Source: Chelydra serpentina
Lineage: Eukaryota > Chordata > Testudines > Chelydridae
Length of the DNA stretch: 64,000 bases
Assembly (NCBI GenBank): GCA_037349315.1
Contig: JBAIAC010000059.1
Span: 7,280,001-7,344,000 of the forward strand
Reading direction: 5' to 3'
Within the stretch, counting starts at the first letter, position 1. The number at the start of each line of letters is the position of its first letter. Positions 22,329 through 32,771 of the stretch are shown in pieces. Made by a program: the position numbers and the translations under genes. The notes below the pieces were generated by a model that saw only the letters and a list, made by a program, of their open reading frames with translations, made no database searches and had not been told where the DNA came from.

Positions 22329-23380
22329 GTATTCCTCCTATTTGTATGCATGTATCATTCTTGTATCTGAAGCTGGAAATATGAAGTATAACTCTGAAAT
22401 CCTACTGTAATTATGCAAAGTGTGGGCCATTAATGGTGACTTAGAATCTTGATGGCTCCCATTGACTAGGACAATTGGTTGTAAATGGTTTATTTACCTG
22501 CAAGCCTTCCTGTGTAGGTGTGGACCAACCCAGGAAAAATTGAGAGTAGGGGTCTTACAGTGACATGTAACCATGTCACCTGATAATGAAATCCATCTTA
22601 AATCTGGTACTTTTCCATTTAGAAGGAGAGGTGGGAACCCAGAGAGACAAAAGATTCCCGCCTCGTGCCAAAGCTATAAAAGGGGTTGGAGCAGGACAGA
22701 GAGGGCTGCCAATCATGAGAACACCCTTGCTTACCACCTGAGATGTCTGCTGAAACTAACAAGGACTGTACCAGGGAAAGGATTGGCCCCAGACTAGGAA
22801 GGAGTCTAGTCTGTGAAAGAAGCTTATTGGAATATCTTTGAGGGTGAGATATTACCTGTAATCAGTTTCTTAATGTATTAGGCTTAGACTTGCGAGTTTG
22901 TTTTATTTTGCTTTGTGACTTACTTTGTTCTGTCTATTACTTGAAACCACTTAAATCCTACTTCTTATACTTAATAAAATCACTTTTGGTTATTAATAAA
23001 CCCAGAGTAAGTGAGTAATGCCTGGGGGAGCAAACAGCTGTGCATCTCTCTCTATCAGTGTTATAGAGGGCGGACAATTTATGAATTTACCCTGTATAAG
23101 ATTTATACAGAGTAAAATGGATTTATTTGGGGTTTCGATCCCATTGGGAATTGGGTGTCTGGGTGCTGGAGAGAGGTAACCTGCTGAGCTGTTTTAAGTT
23201 AAGTCTGCAGCTTTGGGGGCATGAACCATACCCTGGGTCTGTGTTGCAGCAGGCTAGTGTGTCTAGCTCAACAAGACAGGGTTCTGGAAGTCCCAAGCTG
23301 GGAGAGAAAATAGGCTCAGAGGTAATTTCAGCACATCAGGTGACAGTCCTAAAGGGATTTCTATGACCGAACCTGTCACA
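22329..23380 (+). promoter_or_regulatory. LTR promoter and polyadenylation region (distal half of split LTR)
   Basis: This contains TATAAAAGGGGTTGGAGC (about 22,675), then AATAAAATCAC and AATAAACCCAGAG, and the 3' U5 end. The PLE insertion upstream leaves this core intact. Confidence 0.6.
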
Positions 23381-23385
23381 CTGTA

Positions 23386-23958
23386 TACCACATGGGCCAT
23401 GGAACCATGGGGGTGCATTAGCACCCCCGCAATGGAAATATTTGAGGGCTCTGCTGCACCCATGTAAATTCTTGCATGCCCCAGGTGGGAGGGGGGCATT
23501 GAGGGATACAGGACCTAGAGGGGCTGGAGCAGCTGCCATCGTGCTAGGCAATGGTGTGGGAGGGTAGAGACAAAAACAGAGCCTAGAGGGCCTGGAGACG
23601 ACACCATGGGGCCTGACATTGGGTTAGGAAGCAGGACTCGCACCCACTGGCAGTCCCCTTATCAGAACTACCCCCAGCGCCTTCTGCCTGCTGGCAAGCC
23701 CCACCAATCAGTGCTTCCCCCTCCCTCCCCATGCCTCCTGCCCGCCGCAATTAGCTGTTTTGCAGCTTGCAGGAGGCTGTTGGTGGGGAGGAGCAAGGAT
23801 GCAGCGTGTTCGGGGGAGGACTGGAATGGGGCAAGGCAGGGTTGAGAAGAGGCGGGTGGGGGTGGGGCCTTAGGGGAAGGGGTGGAGTGGGGGTGGGGCC
23901 TAGGGCAGAGCCGGGGGTTGAGCACCCCCTCCGGCACAATGGAAATTTGGTGCCTGTG
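23386..23958. repeat. GC-rich miniature-element sequence (CACAGG-ended, hAT-like)
   Basis: It ends CAATGGAAATTTGGTGCCTGTG at 23,958, close to the CATAGGYGCC ends of the elements at 47,746 and 51,971. Its core (CCACCAATCAG, CCCCCTCCCTCCC, CAGGAGGC, then GGGGTGGGGCCT...) is shared with the element at 41,324-41,634. A second direct copy of the end block (AGCACCCCCGCAATGGAAAT) lies at about 23,421. The left boundary was not resolved. Confidence 0.45.
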
Positions 23959-23969
23959 GCTCCAATCAT

Positions 23970-24050
23970 CTCTCTGAAGTAGGAAAGTGCTATTATCCCC
24001 ATTTTACATATGGGGAACTGAGGTACAGAGGGTGGGATCCACAAAGGGAC
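23970..24050 (+). repeat. MIR-type SINE fragment
   Basis: GCTATTATCCCCATTTTACA followed by GGGGAACTGAGGTACAGAG is the MIR core. Confidence 0.65.
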
Positions 24051-24359
24051 TTAGGTATTGTGATGCTGAGTGTCATGGTGCCTAAAAAAATTCCAGGAAC
24101 AACACTATGATCCACAAAGTCTGAGTTGGGCACTTATTTTCGAGAGAGGCAAGGCTTGAGAGAGACATACCCCTGTCATCAGCATATCCCATTGGCTAGC
24201 TTAGGTGGCTCCCTGTCTAGTGTGCTGGCTTTTGTGGATTGTGTTCTAAGGTGCCTTCCCTCCTCAGTTCATTGTATAGGGAGCCTAGGCACCTAACTCA
24301 GGTTTGTGGTTCACAGTGCTGTTCCTGTGATTTTCTAGGCACCACGGCACTCAGCACTG

Positions 24360-24932
24360 CAATGCCTAAGGCAGCGGTCCCCAACTTTTCAGGTTTGGGC
24401 TCCCCCTTACCTCTGTCCATGTCCCCCTGCCTCCCAGCCAGGAGCAGAGGTAAGGGACCGAGAGCGTGGCTGTGGACTGAGCTGCGGCCGGGAGCTGAGG
24501 TTGGGGCAGGAGTGGAGCCGCAGCTGGGGCCCCAGCCGTGTGCAGAGCTGCACTGAAACTGGGGACGGAGCCAGGACCTCTGCCTCAAACTGCAGCCCCC
24601 TCCTGCACCCTGAACCACTCATCCTCAGCCCCACCCAAGAGTCTGCACCCCCAGCCAGAGACCTCACCCTCCCACACACCCCAACTCCCTGCCCCAGCCT
24701 GGAGCCCCCCCCATAACCCCTCCTTTCTGGCCCCATCCCGGAGCCCGCATCCCCAGTTAGAGCCCTCACCCCTTCCGAACCCCCTGCCCCAGCCCAGTGA
24801 AAGTGAGTGATGGTGGGGGAAAGCGAGCCCCCAAGGGAGAGGGAATGTATTGAGCAGGGGGCAGGGCCTTGGGGAAGGGGTGCAGTTAGGGTGTTCGGTT
24901 CTGTGGGATTAGAAAATTGGCAACCCTACTGA
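24360..24932. repeat. GC-rich repeat beginning CAGCGGTCCCCAAC
   Basis: The left end CAGCGGTCCCCAACTTTTC resembles hAT termini, and the interior is low-complexity Pro/Gly-type GC-rich sequence. The right end (AAAATTGGCAACCCT) does not mirror it, so classification is uncertain. Confidence 0.35.
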
Positions 24933-24999
24933 GGGGGCTGCCCATATCTGCCACACCCCCCAAAGGTCCCATCATGCCTCTCTAGGGAAGGTGCACCCC

Positions 25000-25135
25000 T
25001 CACTTTGGGGACCTCAGTCCTTTTGTGGATCTGGGCCCACAGAATACACAGGAGACCTGTGGCTGTACAGGAAATTAAATCCAGATCTCCCAAATCTCAG
25101 GCAAATACCTTACCCACTGGAGCATCCTTCCTCCC
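25000..25135 (-). repeat. tRNA-derived SINE head
   Basis: On the minus strand GGATGCTCCAGTGGGTAAGG (A-box-like) is followed about 35 bases later by GATCTGGATTT (B-box-like). Confidence 0.4.
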
Positions 25136-27289
25136 CTTCAATAAAACAAAAATGACGTTTCAAGGCCAGGCAATTTTTTTTGGGGGGGTTATGTAATGTC
25201 AAAAAGCATTGGAAGAATTTTCACAAAGTGAAGAAGGGATAATTAATCACCTATAATGCTGCATTTCTGGAGATATTTAATTGGCTTTCAACTTGTGGGT
25301 CTCAGCTCTCTAATATGAGTCAGGCCACTAACAAGCTAAGAGCCAAGAGTAAATTCCTTCTGAATGGTATCTATAGAGAAGGAAAAATTACTTACTTGTA
25401 ATTCTGCTTCTCTGAAGATATGATTTCAAAGGGATTCTCATTCTTAGGTCTTAGCTCCGTATTGGTTTGTCTCGCTCTACTGAGCTGAGACCCAAGAATT
25501 GGAATATAAATATCTATAATAGTATCATTAAAGTACACCTATATTTTGCTAAGTTCCATAACTGAGAAATGGGTTGTCTGATTCCTCTTAATATTTCCAC
25601 TGGCTGAAGATCTGCATACAAAATTTGAGGCACAAAAAATTCTTTCTGAGAGATTTAGAACAGGGTAGCGTGGTGGCAAAATCAAGCTCTAAATGAAAGC
25701 TGGTTGTAGCCTTTACTAAGGAGAAACTATTGTCTCTAATATAAAGCTAAAAGAAGGACAATTACGAATATGACAAAGGCATGTGTAAAAAAATTATACC
25801 TTCGTGATTAATCTTGTACTAACAAAAGAATGAGAGATGGCCTTGTAAAAGGAACTAAACTTTACAGGATATAAAAAAAACCCAGTGGTGTTATAAAGTA
25901 ACCAGTACTTATCATAATTCTTTTATACCTTGCTTTCCACCATATTTTTACTGAGTTTGTAAATCCTTTCCTATTCTTCTCAGCTACATACCCAGCCTTT
26001 TGCATTCCAGCCAGTCCTGGAGTGATTTTAATTAATTATTAATCATTACTTCACAGTTAGCAAATTAGCAGTTTAGGATTCCATCAAAGTTAAGGACGAC
26101 TCTTGTTTTGCTAAAATTATCATTTCATGTTGGTTTTAGCACACTGGACATTCAGATATTGGCTGATGAGGTTAATTTTCTTTCCCATGAAAGCATTAAC
26201 TTTGTCTATAAACTCCCTATGGGAGCATAACTAAATTGCAAATACTTGTGGGAAATAAAATTCCTCATGAGGATTTGCAGGACTGCACATTTCTTTATTA
26301 ACATTATATCATATTGCCATCTTATTTTCCCCCCCAATACCTTGTACACAAAACTACAATGCAGTTTCTGGTGCTAGCAGTCTAAACAAAACACATTTTG
26401 AGCTGGATTGACTTCTTAATGCACTTGTGGAAATCCCATTTGTGTTAATGAGAATAGTTTATGCACATTGAAAGGCCAAATTCTACCTTCCATGCTACTG
26501 GCAGGAACAAATTGGAGGGAACAAATACTGGCTGGTACCTCGTAGGCTATTGGGATCCTGGTTAAACTCACTGACTTAGATGAATTTAGGATCAGAGCCA
26601 ATTTGCAGCAGGAACCTATTGCAGCTCTTCCAAATAGGAAGAGTGTGCAATGGAGCAGCACAAACCTCCTAGTTCCTACTTGTTACTTACTCCAAAAGTA
26701 CAAGCTAGCAGACTGGTGTGTGGATATGCTGCTCACACCCTTCATTTTTGTAACATGGGGCTAGCATGTTAGCTGACCTCTCCTAGCAGTCTGCAGAGAG
26801 GCATGGGAAGCTCACTCATTTGCACAAACACAGCAGCAGAATGCCTTAAGTTTGTGGGGGAGCTGAGATAAAGGAGAAGGAAATGAGTCACTTTGAATGC
26901 ATGCCATGATGGTAATGATTGAAAATATTCACGAACAAGGAGGCTTGCAGTGACATAACAGGTATATTGCAAAACAATGGACTCACGCTGTGCATAAAGA
27001 GGTAGCTCGGGGAAGGGGTCACCCTGAGAGAGCAAAGGCTGCGGCAGGGCCTCTCAGACTTTCTGTACTGTGAAAGATTATAGCTCCAAATGGGGCTGCT
27101 GGAGATCAGATCGAATACCACAAACTGTCAGCATCATCCATTGCAATCATTAATAGCGGCCCAGGGAATGTAGTGGCTCTGCAGGTAAAGCTGCATTGGG
27201 GGCTCTCCAGCAGCAGCTCAGAGTGACCCCTAGGGAGGTTGACTCTCGAATAGCAAGTGTTAATTAAGCCAGCCCCAGGGCCGTTGACC
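25136..27289. other. intergenic, gene-free stretch
   Basis: No gene recognised. It includes one fragment of the old dispersed repeat near 25,485 and otherwise AT-rich sequence. Confidence 0.5.
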
Positions 27290-27640
27290 CACGCAGGGGG
27301 ATGGGATCGCTGCTGGGCAGCAGTGGCACGTGCTGGGCGCTTCGCGGGACGTTGGTCTCTTGCCCCCCCCCCCCCCCCCCCGGTTATGAATGTTTTCTCT
27401 GTCACGTGACAGCGCCCAGCGGGTCGGTCTCAGCCCCGCGGAGGGAGGGGGGCGCAGAGCGCGGGAGGGGCCCTGGGCCGGGCGCCGTTCAAACCCCGCA
27501 GCCGCTTGGAGCTCGGCTGGGCTGAAGGCGCCGCCGGGCGAGCCAGAGCCTTGCAAGGAGGCAGCGAAACCCCGGCCCGGCGGGAGCGCGCGGTGTCCAG
27601 TCCAGGGGGTAGGAAGCTGCAGCCCCCGCTGCTGGGGCGG
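27290..27640. promoter_or_regulatory. CpG island, probable promoter of the plus-strand gene
   Basis: The interval is CpG-dense, with a palindromic E-box GTCACGTGAC at 27,401-27,410 (the CLEAR/USF-type site) just downstream of a poly-C run (27,363-27,381). A GGG/GTAGGAAG sequence at about 27,606-27,615 could be the donor of a non-coding first exon. The interval is followed, 2.2 kb on, by the first coding exon of the unknown gene. Confidence 0.55.
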
Positions 27641-27645
27641 GGAGC

Positions 27646-28930
27646 GGGGCTTAATACCCCCGTTATTATCGTGTAACCCTGTCGGCTGGGGGCTTATTCC
27701 CCCCTCCCCCGTTAATGTGTAACCCCCTGGGCTGGGGGCTTATCCCCCCCCCCCGTTAATGTGTAACCCCCTGGGCTGGGGGCTTATTACCCCCTCCCCC
27801 ATTAATGTGTAACCCCTGGGATGGGGGCTTATTCCCCCCCCCCCCGTTAATGTGTAACCCCTTGGGCTGGGGGCTTATTCCCCCCTCCCCCGTTAATGTG
27901 TAACCCCCTGGGCTGGGGGCTTATCCCCCCCCCGTTAATGTGTAACCCCCTGGGCTGGGGGCTTATTACCCCCTCCCCCATTAATGTGTAACCCCTGGGA
28001 TGGGGGCTTATTCCCCCTTCCCCCATTAATGTGTAACCCCTGGGATGGGGGCTTATTCCCCCCCCCCCCGTTAATGTGTAACCCCCTGGGCTGGGGGCTT
28101 ATTCCCCCTTCCCCCATTAATGTGTAACCCCTGGGATGGGGGTTTATTACCCCCTCCCCCATTAATGTGTAACCCCTGGGATGGGGGCTTATTTCCCCCC
28201 CCCCCCCGTTAATGTGTAACCCCCTGGGCTGGGGGCTTATTCCCCCTTCCCCCATTAATGTGTAACCCCTGGGATGGGGGTTTATTACCCCCTCCCCCAT
28301 TAATGTGTAACCCCTGGGATGGGGGCTTATTCCCCCCCCCCCCCCGTTAATGTGTAACCCCCTGGGCTGGGGGCTTATTCCCCCTTCCCCCATTAATGTG
28401 TAACCCCTGGGATGGGGGTTTATTACCCCCTCCCCCATTAATGTGTAACCCCTGGGATGGGGGTTTATTACCCCCTCCCCCATTAATGTGTAACCCCTGG
28501 GATGGGGGCTTATTCCCCCCCCCCCCCGTTAATGTGTAACCCCCTGGGCTGGGGGTTTATTACCCCCTCCCCCATTAATGTGTAACCCCTGGGATGGGGG
28601 TTTATTACCCCCTCCCCCATTAATGTGTAACCCCTGGGATGGGGGCTTATTACCCCCTTCCCCGTTAATGTGTAACCCCCTGGATGGGGGCTTATTACCC
28701 CCTTCCCCGTTAATGTGTAACCCCCTGGGCTGGGGGCTTATTCCCCCCCCCCATTAATGTGTAACCCCCTGGGCTGGGGAAGGAAGGGGGTTTAATCCCT
28801 CCCCCTTACTGTGTAACCCCCTGGGTTGGGGGCTTATTCCCCCCCCCGCCGCCGCCGTTAATGTGTAACCCCCTGGGCTGGGGAAGGAAGAGGGTTTAAT
28901 TACCACCACCACCCTTACTGTGTAACCCCC
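27646..28930. repeat. minisatellite, 45-47-bp unit, about 28 copies
   Basis: The units share CCCCTGGG(A/C)TGGGGG, (C/T)TTATT, a C5TC5-type pyrimidine run and (A/G)TTAATGTGTAAC. The end copies are degenerate, with a drifted form continuing to about 28,980. Two unit types alternate in blocks: GGGCTGGG with a long C-run and GTTAATG, and GGGATGGG with CCTCCCCC and ATTAATG. Length differences are almost all in the C-run. The array lies in the first intron of the unknown gene. Both strands carry repeated G-runs, so quadruplex and i-motif folding are plausible. Confidence 0.92.
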
Positions 28931-28980
28931 TCCACTGGGGCAGGGAGAGGGGTTAATATTCTACCCCATTATTGGGGCTG

Positions 28981-29855
28981 GGGTGGCGGGGGGGAGGTGT
29001 GTTGAATACCACACCTATGGTGTGACCCCTGCGATTCAAATACTTGCAGACTTCACAGTGGTTCAACTCCAGATCTGAATTTTGTAGCTTGGGCTCATCA
29101 ACACTGTTACGTGCTGATTACAGTTTGATGGAAAGTTTGGCCTGATGCTCTTCCTGCAACTGGTCATGTAACTGTAACCCAGGCCTGATCTGGAGTTTTT
29201 ACTGGCTTTGTACCAAGGATAAGCTGTTTCCTGAAAGCCTGAAGTAGCCTTTGTTCTTTAAGACCTTATCTACAACTGATTTTTTTTTCTTACACTACAG
29301 CTCTACCTATGGTAGCAACAGGGGGTGCTGCTTGATGTGATAGTGTTTAAAATGCCCCCATCCAGTAGCAGCTGCTACTAGTGAAGCTGAGAAATGGCAA
29401 AATAAAAAACCCTTGTGTAGACATAGACTGACTCATTCCTCATCCGCAGCTTTTCCCAGAACATTTTAAGAGGCTGACAAAATAGTGTGGTTGAAAGCTT
29501 CCAGATGTAGTGTTTTGTGCCCTATTCATTTGACTCAGAAGACTTAAGGCTCCCATCTCTTATGTTACAGTACAGGCAGTATGTAGTTTAAGGGACTCTT
29601 CAAAACTCATTCCCAGATTTTTGCTGCTTTTTCCTGTAATTCAACATTTTTATGCTAAGTGCCCTATCTGGCAGTCCTTACTCTGCCAACATACCTACTA
29701 GAGTCAATGGTCCTTTTGCTGGAGTAAGGATTGCAAGATGAGGTACTAAATGATGCAAGTGTTTTGGAATCAGGTTTCCAGTAAAAGGCATATTTGTTTA
29801 CATAAATATAAAACCTGACATTTTTTTTCTAAAAGCAACTTTTAAAAATTTATAG
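28981..29855. other. intronic stretch of the unknown gene
   Basis: No repeat or exon recognised between the minisatellite and the first coding exon. Confidence 0.4.
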
Positions 29856-29971
29856 AATACACCTGTTGGACGAACTAAATGGCTCCAAAAGGCAAAATAA
29901 AAAAAAAGAAATACAAGTGCTGCCCTTGTCTGTCATCACCATCTTTGCAGGAAGATGCCGCTGGAGAGCAG
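29856..29971 (+). CDS. unknown nuclear-type protein, probable first coding exon (start 29,879)
   Basis: An acceptor (TTTATAG) precedes 29,856. The ATG at 29,879 (AAATGG context) is directly preceded by an in-frame TAA, so translation cannot start further up. It encodes 31 residues, very lysine-rich (MAPKGKIKKKKYK), then CCPCLSSPSLQEDAAGEQ, and ends in CAG/GTGTGG in phase 0. The next usable acceptor in phase 0 is at 32,772. The exon is short and its donor is weak, so it is the least certain part of the model; further small exons between 29,972 and 32,771 are possible. Confidence 0.45.
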
Positions 29972-30285
29972 GTGTGGTATTATCATTTTAATTGGAGGAC
30001 TGGGGAAAGAGAATTGACTGTAATGTGCAGGAAGTTTATCCTTGGTGGCTATTTTAACTGACACCTTTTATCCCGTGTTAATAGTTCTTCTTGCTATATC
30101 CCCCAACACACCTTGTAGTGTTAAATTATGCTTATATACACTTACACACCACCTCTGATTTTGGCTCCACCTTTTAATCTGACTCTTTAAGTGCAGACAT
30201 ACTCTTGAGTCTCTTACCTGGCTGGGGAAGACTCCCAGCAGTGGATTCAGACTCTTCGTATTTCCATTAAGGGCTTCCTCTAAAT

Positions 30286-30587
30286 CATGGATCGGCAAAT
30301 TTTGGCACGCAGCCCACCAGGGTAAGCCCCCTGGCAGGCCGGGCCGGTTTATTTACCTGCCGCGTTCGCAGATTCGGCTGATCGCAGCTCCCACTGGCTG
30401 CAGTTTGCTGCTCCAGGCCAATGGAGCCCATGCCGCTTCCCGCAGCCCCCATTGGCCTGGAACAGCGAACCGCGGCCAGTGGGAGTCGCAATTGGTCGAA
30501 CCTGTGGACGCGGGAGGTAAACTAACTGGCCCGGCCCACTAGGGGGCTTACCCTGGCAGGCTGTGGGCCAAAGGTTGCCGATCACTG
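30286..30587. mobile_element. hAT miniature element with perfect 8-bp target duplication
   Basis: Ends CATGGATCGGCAAATTTTGG and CCAAAGGTTGCCGATCACTG form an inverted pair around GC-rich DNA. CTCTAAAT flanks both sides (30,278-30,285 and 30,588-30,595). Eight-base duplication and CA...TG ends indicate a hAT mobiliser. The interior contains its own inverted core (GGCCAATGGAGCCC / CCCCCATTGGCCTGG). Confidence 0.85.
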
Positions 30588-31119
30588 CTCTAAATTGTGA
30601 TTTCAAAGGAACAGCTCCATTCAGAATGTATCCTGAAGAACAAGAGGGAAGTTCATTGGTGTCCTGCAGCCCCTTTGTATTGGCTAATTGCAGGGGGTAT
30701 TTTTGTTTGCAGCAGAGGCATGCCTGTGGTCTGAGGTTCCATGGTGAGGATTTCCTTTATGCCCCAGCTGTCACAGGTTTTGCCTACACTGCAGTGTAAG
30801 CCAAGGGCATGTAGAACATGAGTTATCAGATCTGGTTTCGTTAATCTAGGGCTTGAGTGTCTATACTTATTTGTAATACCAGGTTAGGAATCATTGGAAC
30901 CTGAGGCTCCAGTGTTTACACTGCATTATGCAGACCTGAGTCCAACCACGCATATCCTAGACTTGCTAGTGCCCTCCCAAAATGTGGCTGCTCTAGCCCT
31001 TTGTTCATGGTGCAGTGTGGAAAAACTTGACTGTCTGCCAAACTTGACTGTCCAGAGGACAAAGAAAGTTGGCTGTGGGATTGTGAAATACTTTTGGCAG
31101 GCTGCCAGAGTACAAGTCC

Positions 31120-31312
31120 TGTGGGGCTGTGTCCACACTGCAAAGCAATAGGGCTTGAACCCTGAATCCCAACTTGACTCAGGCTCGAACCTTTCTCTCC
31201 CCTGGGATCAAGCCTAGGACCCAGAGTCAGTGTGATTTGGGTGTAGATGGAAGAGGGGTTAGACTGAGTTCAAACCCTGGGCTTACATTGCAGTGTAGTC
31301 ATACCCAGTGTC
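31120..31312. mobile_element. miniature inverted-repeat element, 'TACACTGCAATG' ends
   Basis: GTGTCCACACTGCAAAGCAAT at the left is mirrored by ACATTGCAGTGTAGTCATAC at the right. The interior has the GCTTGAACCCTG / GACTCAGGCTCG phrases seen in a widespread reptile family. A more decayed relative lies at about 30,775-31,010. Confidence 0.5.
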
Positions 31313-32144
31313 CATAGGGGCTATGGCAGCTTAAACACAGGCTGAGTTCTGCTTTAACTTGACCTGCTGTCAGAAACTTGCCCTGGACCCCATGAGATTG
31401 GGAGTGAAAACTATTTCATACCCCAGGCTCTGTAAGGGCACAGGGATGAGTCCAGTGTTTCGTAGCCCTGAAACTTCTCAGAATGGATCTCGGCAGCCAT
31501 CCCTTGTCTAGGCAACTCCCCTCTCCTTCTTTCTCCTTATTTTCTGGCAGACTCAGAGCTTTACTTGTATACTTTCTGATATAAGAAGTGAAAGAGGCCA
31601 CAATCCTTCTCCTTTTTGATATATTGAGGCTTTCTACCATATGCAGGAAAAATCTTACATATACTATTTACCCAGATCTTAATAATAAAAAAAGCTGTGG
31701 AGGACTTCCCAAAGGGAGAGATTGCAAACCTCCAGAACATCAGACAGAGATCCCAGATGAAAAATCATGAGATTAAAATCTATGAGCTTTACGAAGTTAA
31801 AGTTCCTGATTGTTTGTTTTTTGTTTGGTTAGTCTGTCTTCTGGCTGTGCTTAACTCTGGGGAGAAGGGAAAATCTCAGGTTCCCCGTTATACACATTAC
31901 AGGCTGGAAACTTAGCTGCTCTACCTGACCATCCTCCCACTCCATCCAGTCATCCCCATTTCTCTCCTATTCCCAGACTTACCCCAAAATCCAGGCTGTA
32001 GCTGCAGCCTTCCTGTTTCTACTTAAACTGACCCTGGTTTCTGCTGTTCCTCTACTCCTGATCCCCCCCCTCCCACTCTCCTCTTTTTTTATGCCTATGT
32101 CTGCATAATTCCAAATAGCACCAATTTGTAGCTACTTCAAGCTA

Positions 32145-32200
32145 CTTCAAGATAACAAATTTATTTCAGCGTAAGCTTTCGTGGACTACCTTTGTAGAGT
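32145..32200 (-). repeat. PLE 3'-terminal fragment
   Basis: AACAAATTTATTTCAGCGTA / AGCTTTCGTGGACTAC is the reverse complement of the Penelope terminal region. Immediately to its left is the direct duplication AGCTACTTCA AGCTACTTCA. Confidence 0.65.
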
Positions 32201-32771
32201 AATCCAGTCCTAAGGTGACTTGAGATAACTGTAGCAATGCCCATCCCTAGAAGAAAATGTCAATCTTCTAGCCAAATGCAGATTTTAAGGAAGTGATGTT
32301 TTCCACTTCAACCTTGACATTCTTGGTTATATTATTAAAATAAAATAATGCTCTTATCTAATATTTTCTGGGTAAATTACTATATTGCTGATTTTTCCTG
32401 GCCGCAGCATCAGTGCCTATGTGCCAAAACTACCTAAACCACAGCCAATTCAAGATGTTCAATGTGAACTAATTAACTCTGCTTTAATGTAGCTTCCTTG
32501 AATTTAATGTATTATACATGCTTGTCAGAGAACGTATGAAAAATATATTTTTTGCCACGCTGCAGATATGGGAGCAGAACGTCAGACTGGAATTTCCCAT
32601 GGCTGTTGTAGGTTTGTAGCACTTATTATACACATGATGTGACGTGTTTGGATTATGGGAGCAGAGAATAGCTAGTATGTGCTAATGTATTAACACTATT
32701 TCATAAGTTACTGTATATTGGATACATTTGTTACATTACTTAGATACTTAATATCTTTTTTTTTTTTTTAG

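Larger units (their letters stand above)
19466..23380 (+). mobile_element. solo retroviral LTR (plus strand) split by a PLE/ERV insertion
   Basis: The LTR runs from TGTGATGTTGCACTCC (19,466) to ACCTGTCACA (23,380), with TGTGA/TCACA inverted ends. It is flanked by the 5-bp duplication CTGTA (19,461-19,465 and 23,381-23,385). The downstream part holds a TATAAAAGGGG promoter box at about 22,677 and AATAAA signals at about 22,974 and 22,997, in the order expected for U3-R-U5. Excluding the insertion at 19,592-22,315 it is about 1.2 kb. No internal retroviral genes adjoin it, so it is a solo LTR. Confidence 0.8.
29972..32771. other. intron of the unknown gene, containing miniature transposons
   Basis: Holds the hAT miniature element at 30,286-30,587, a Harbinger-like miniature element near 31,120-31,312 and a PLE terminal fragment at 32,150-32,195. 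It ends in a strong polypyrimidine tract (32,753-32,769). Confidence 0.45.

Noticed and set aside
27935..28483. 182-codon minus-strand frame with 15-residue periodic repeats
   Set aside because: It is the 45-bp minisatellite read in one frame; C-run length changes break it and no promoter or start context supports translation.
27646..28930. CRISPR-like regular repeat array
   Set aside because: Units are contiguous variants without unique spacers, and the genome is vertebrate.
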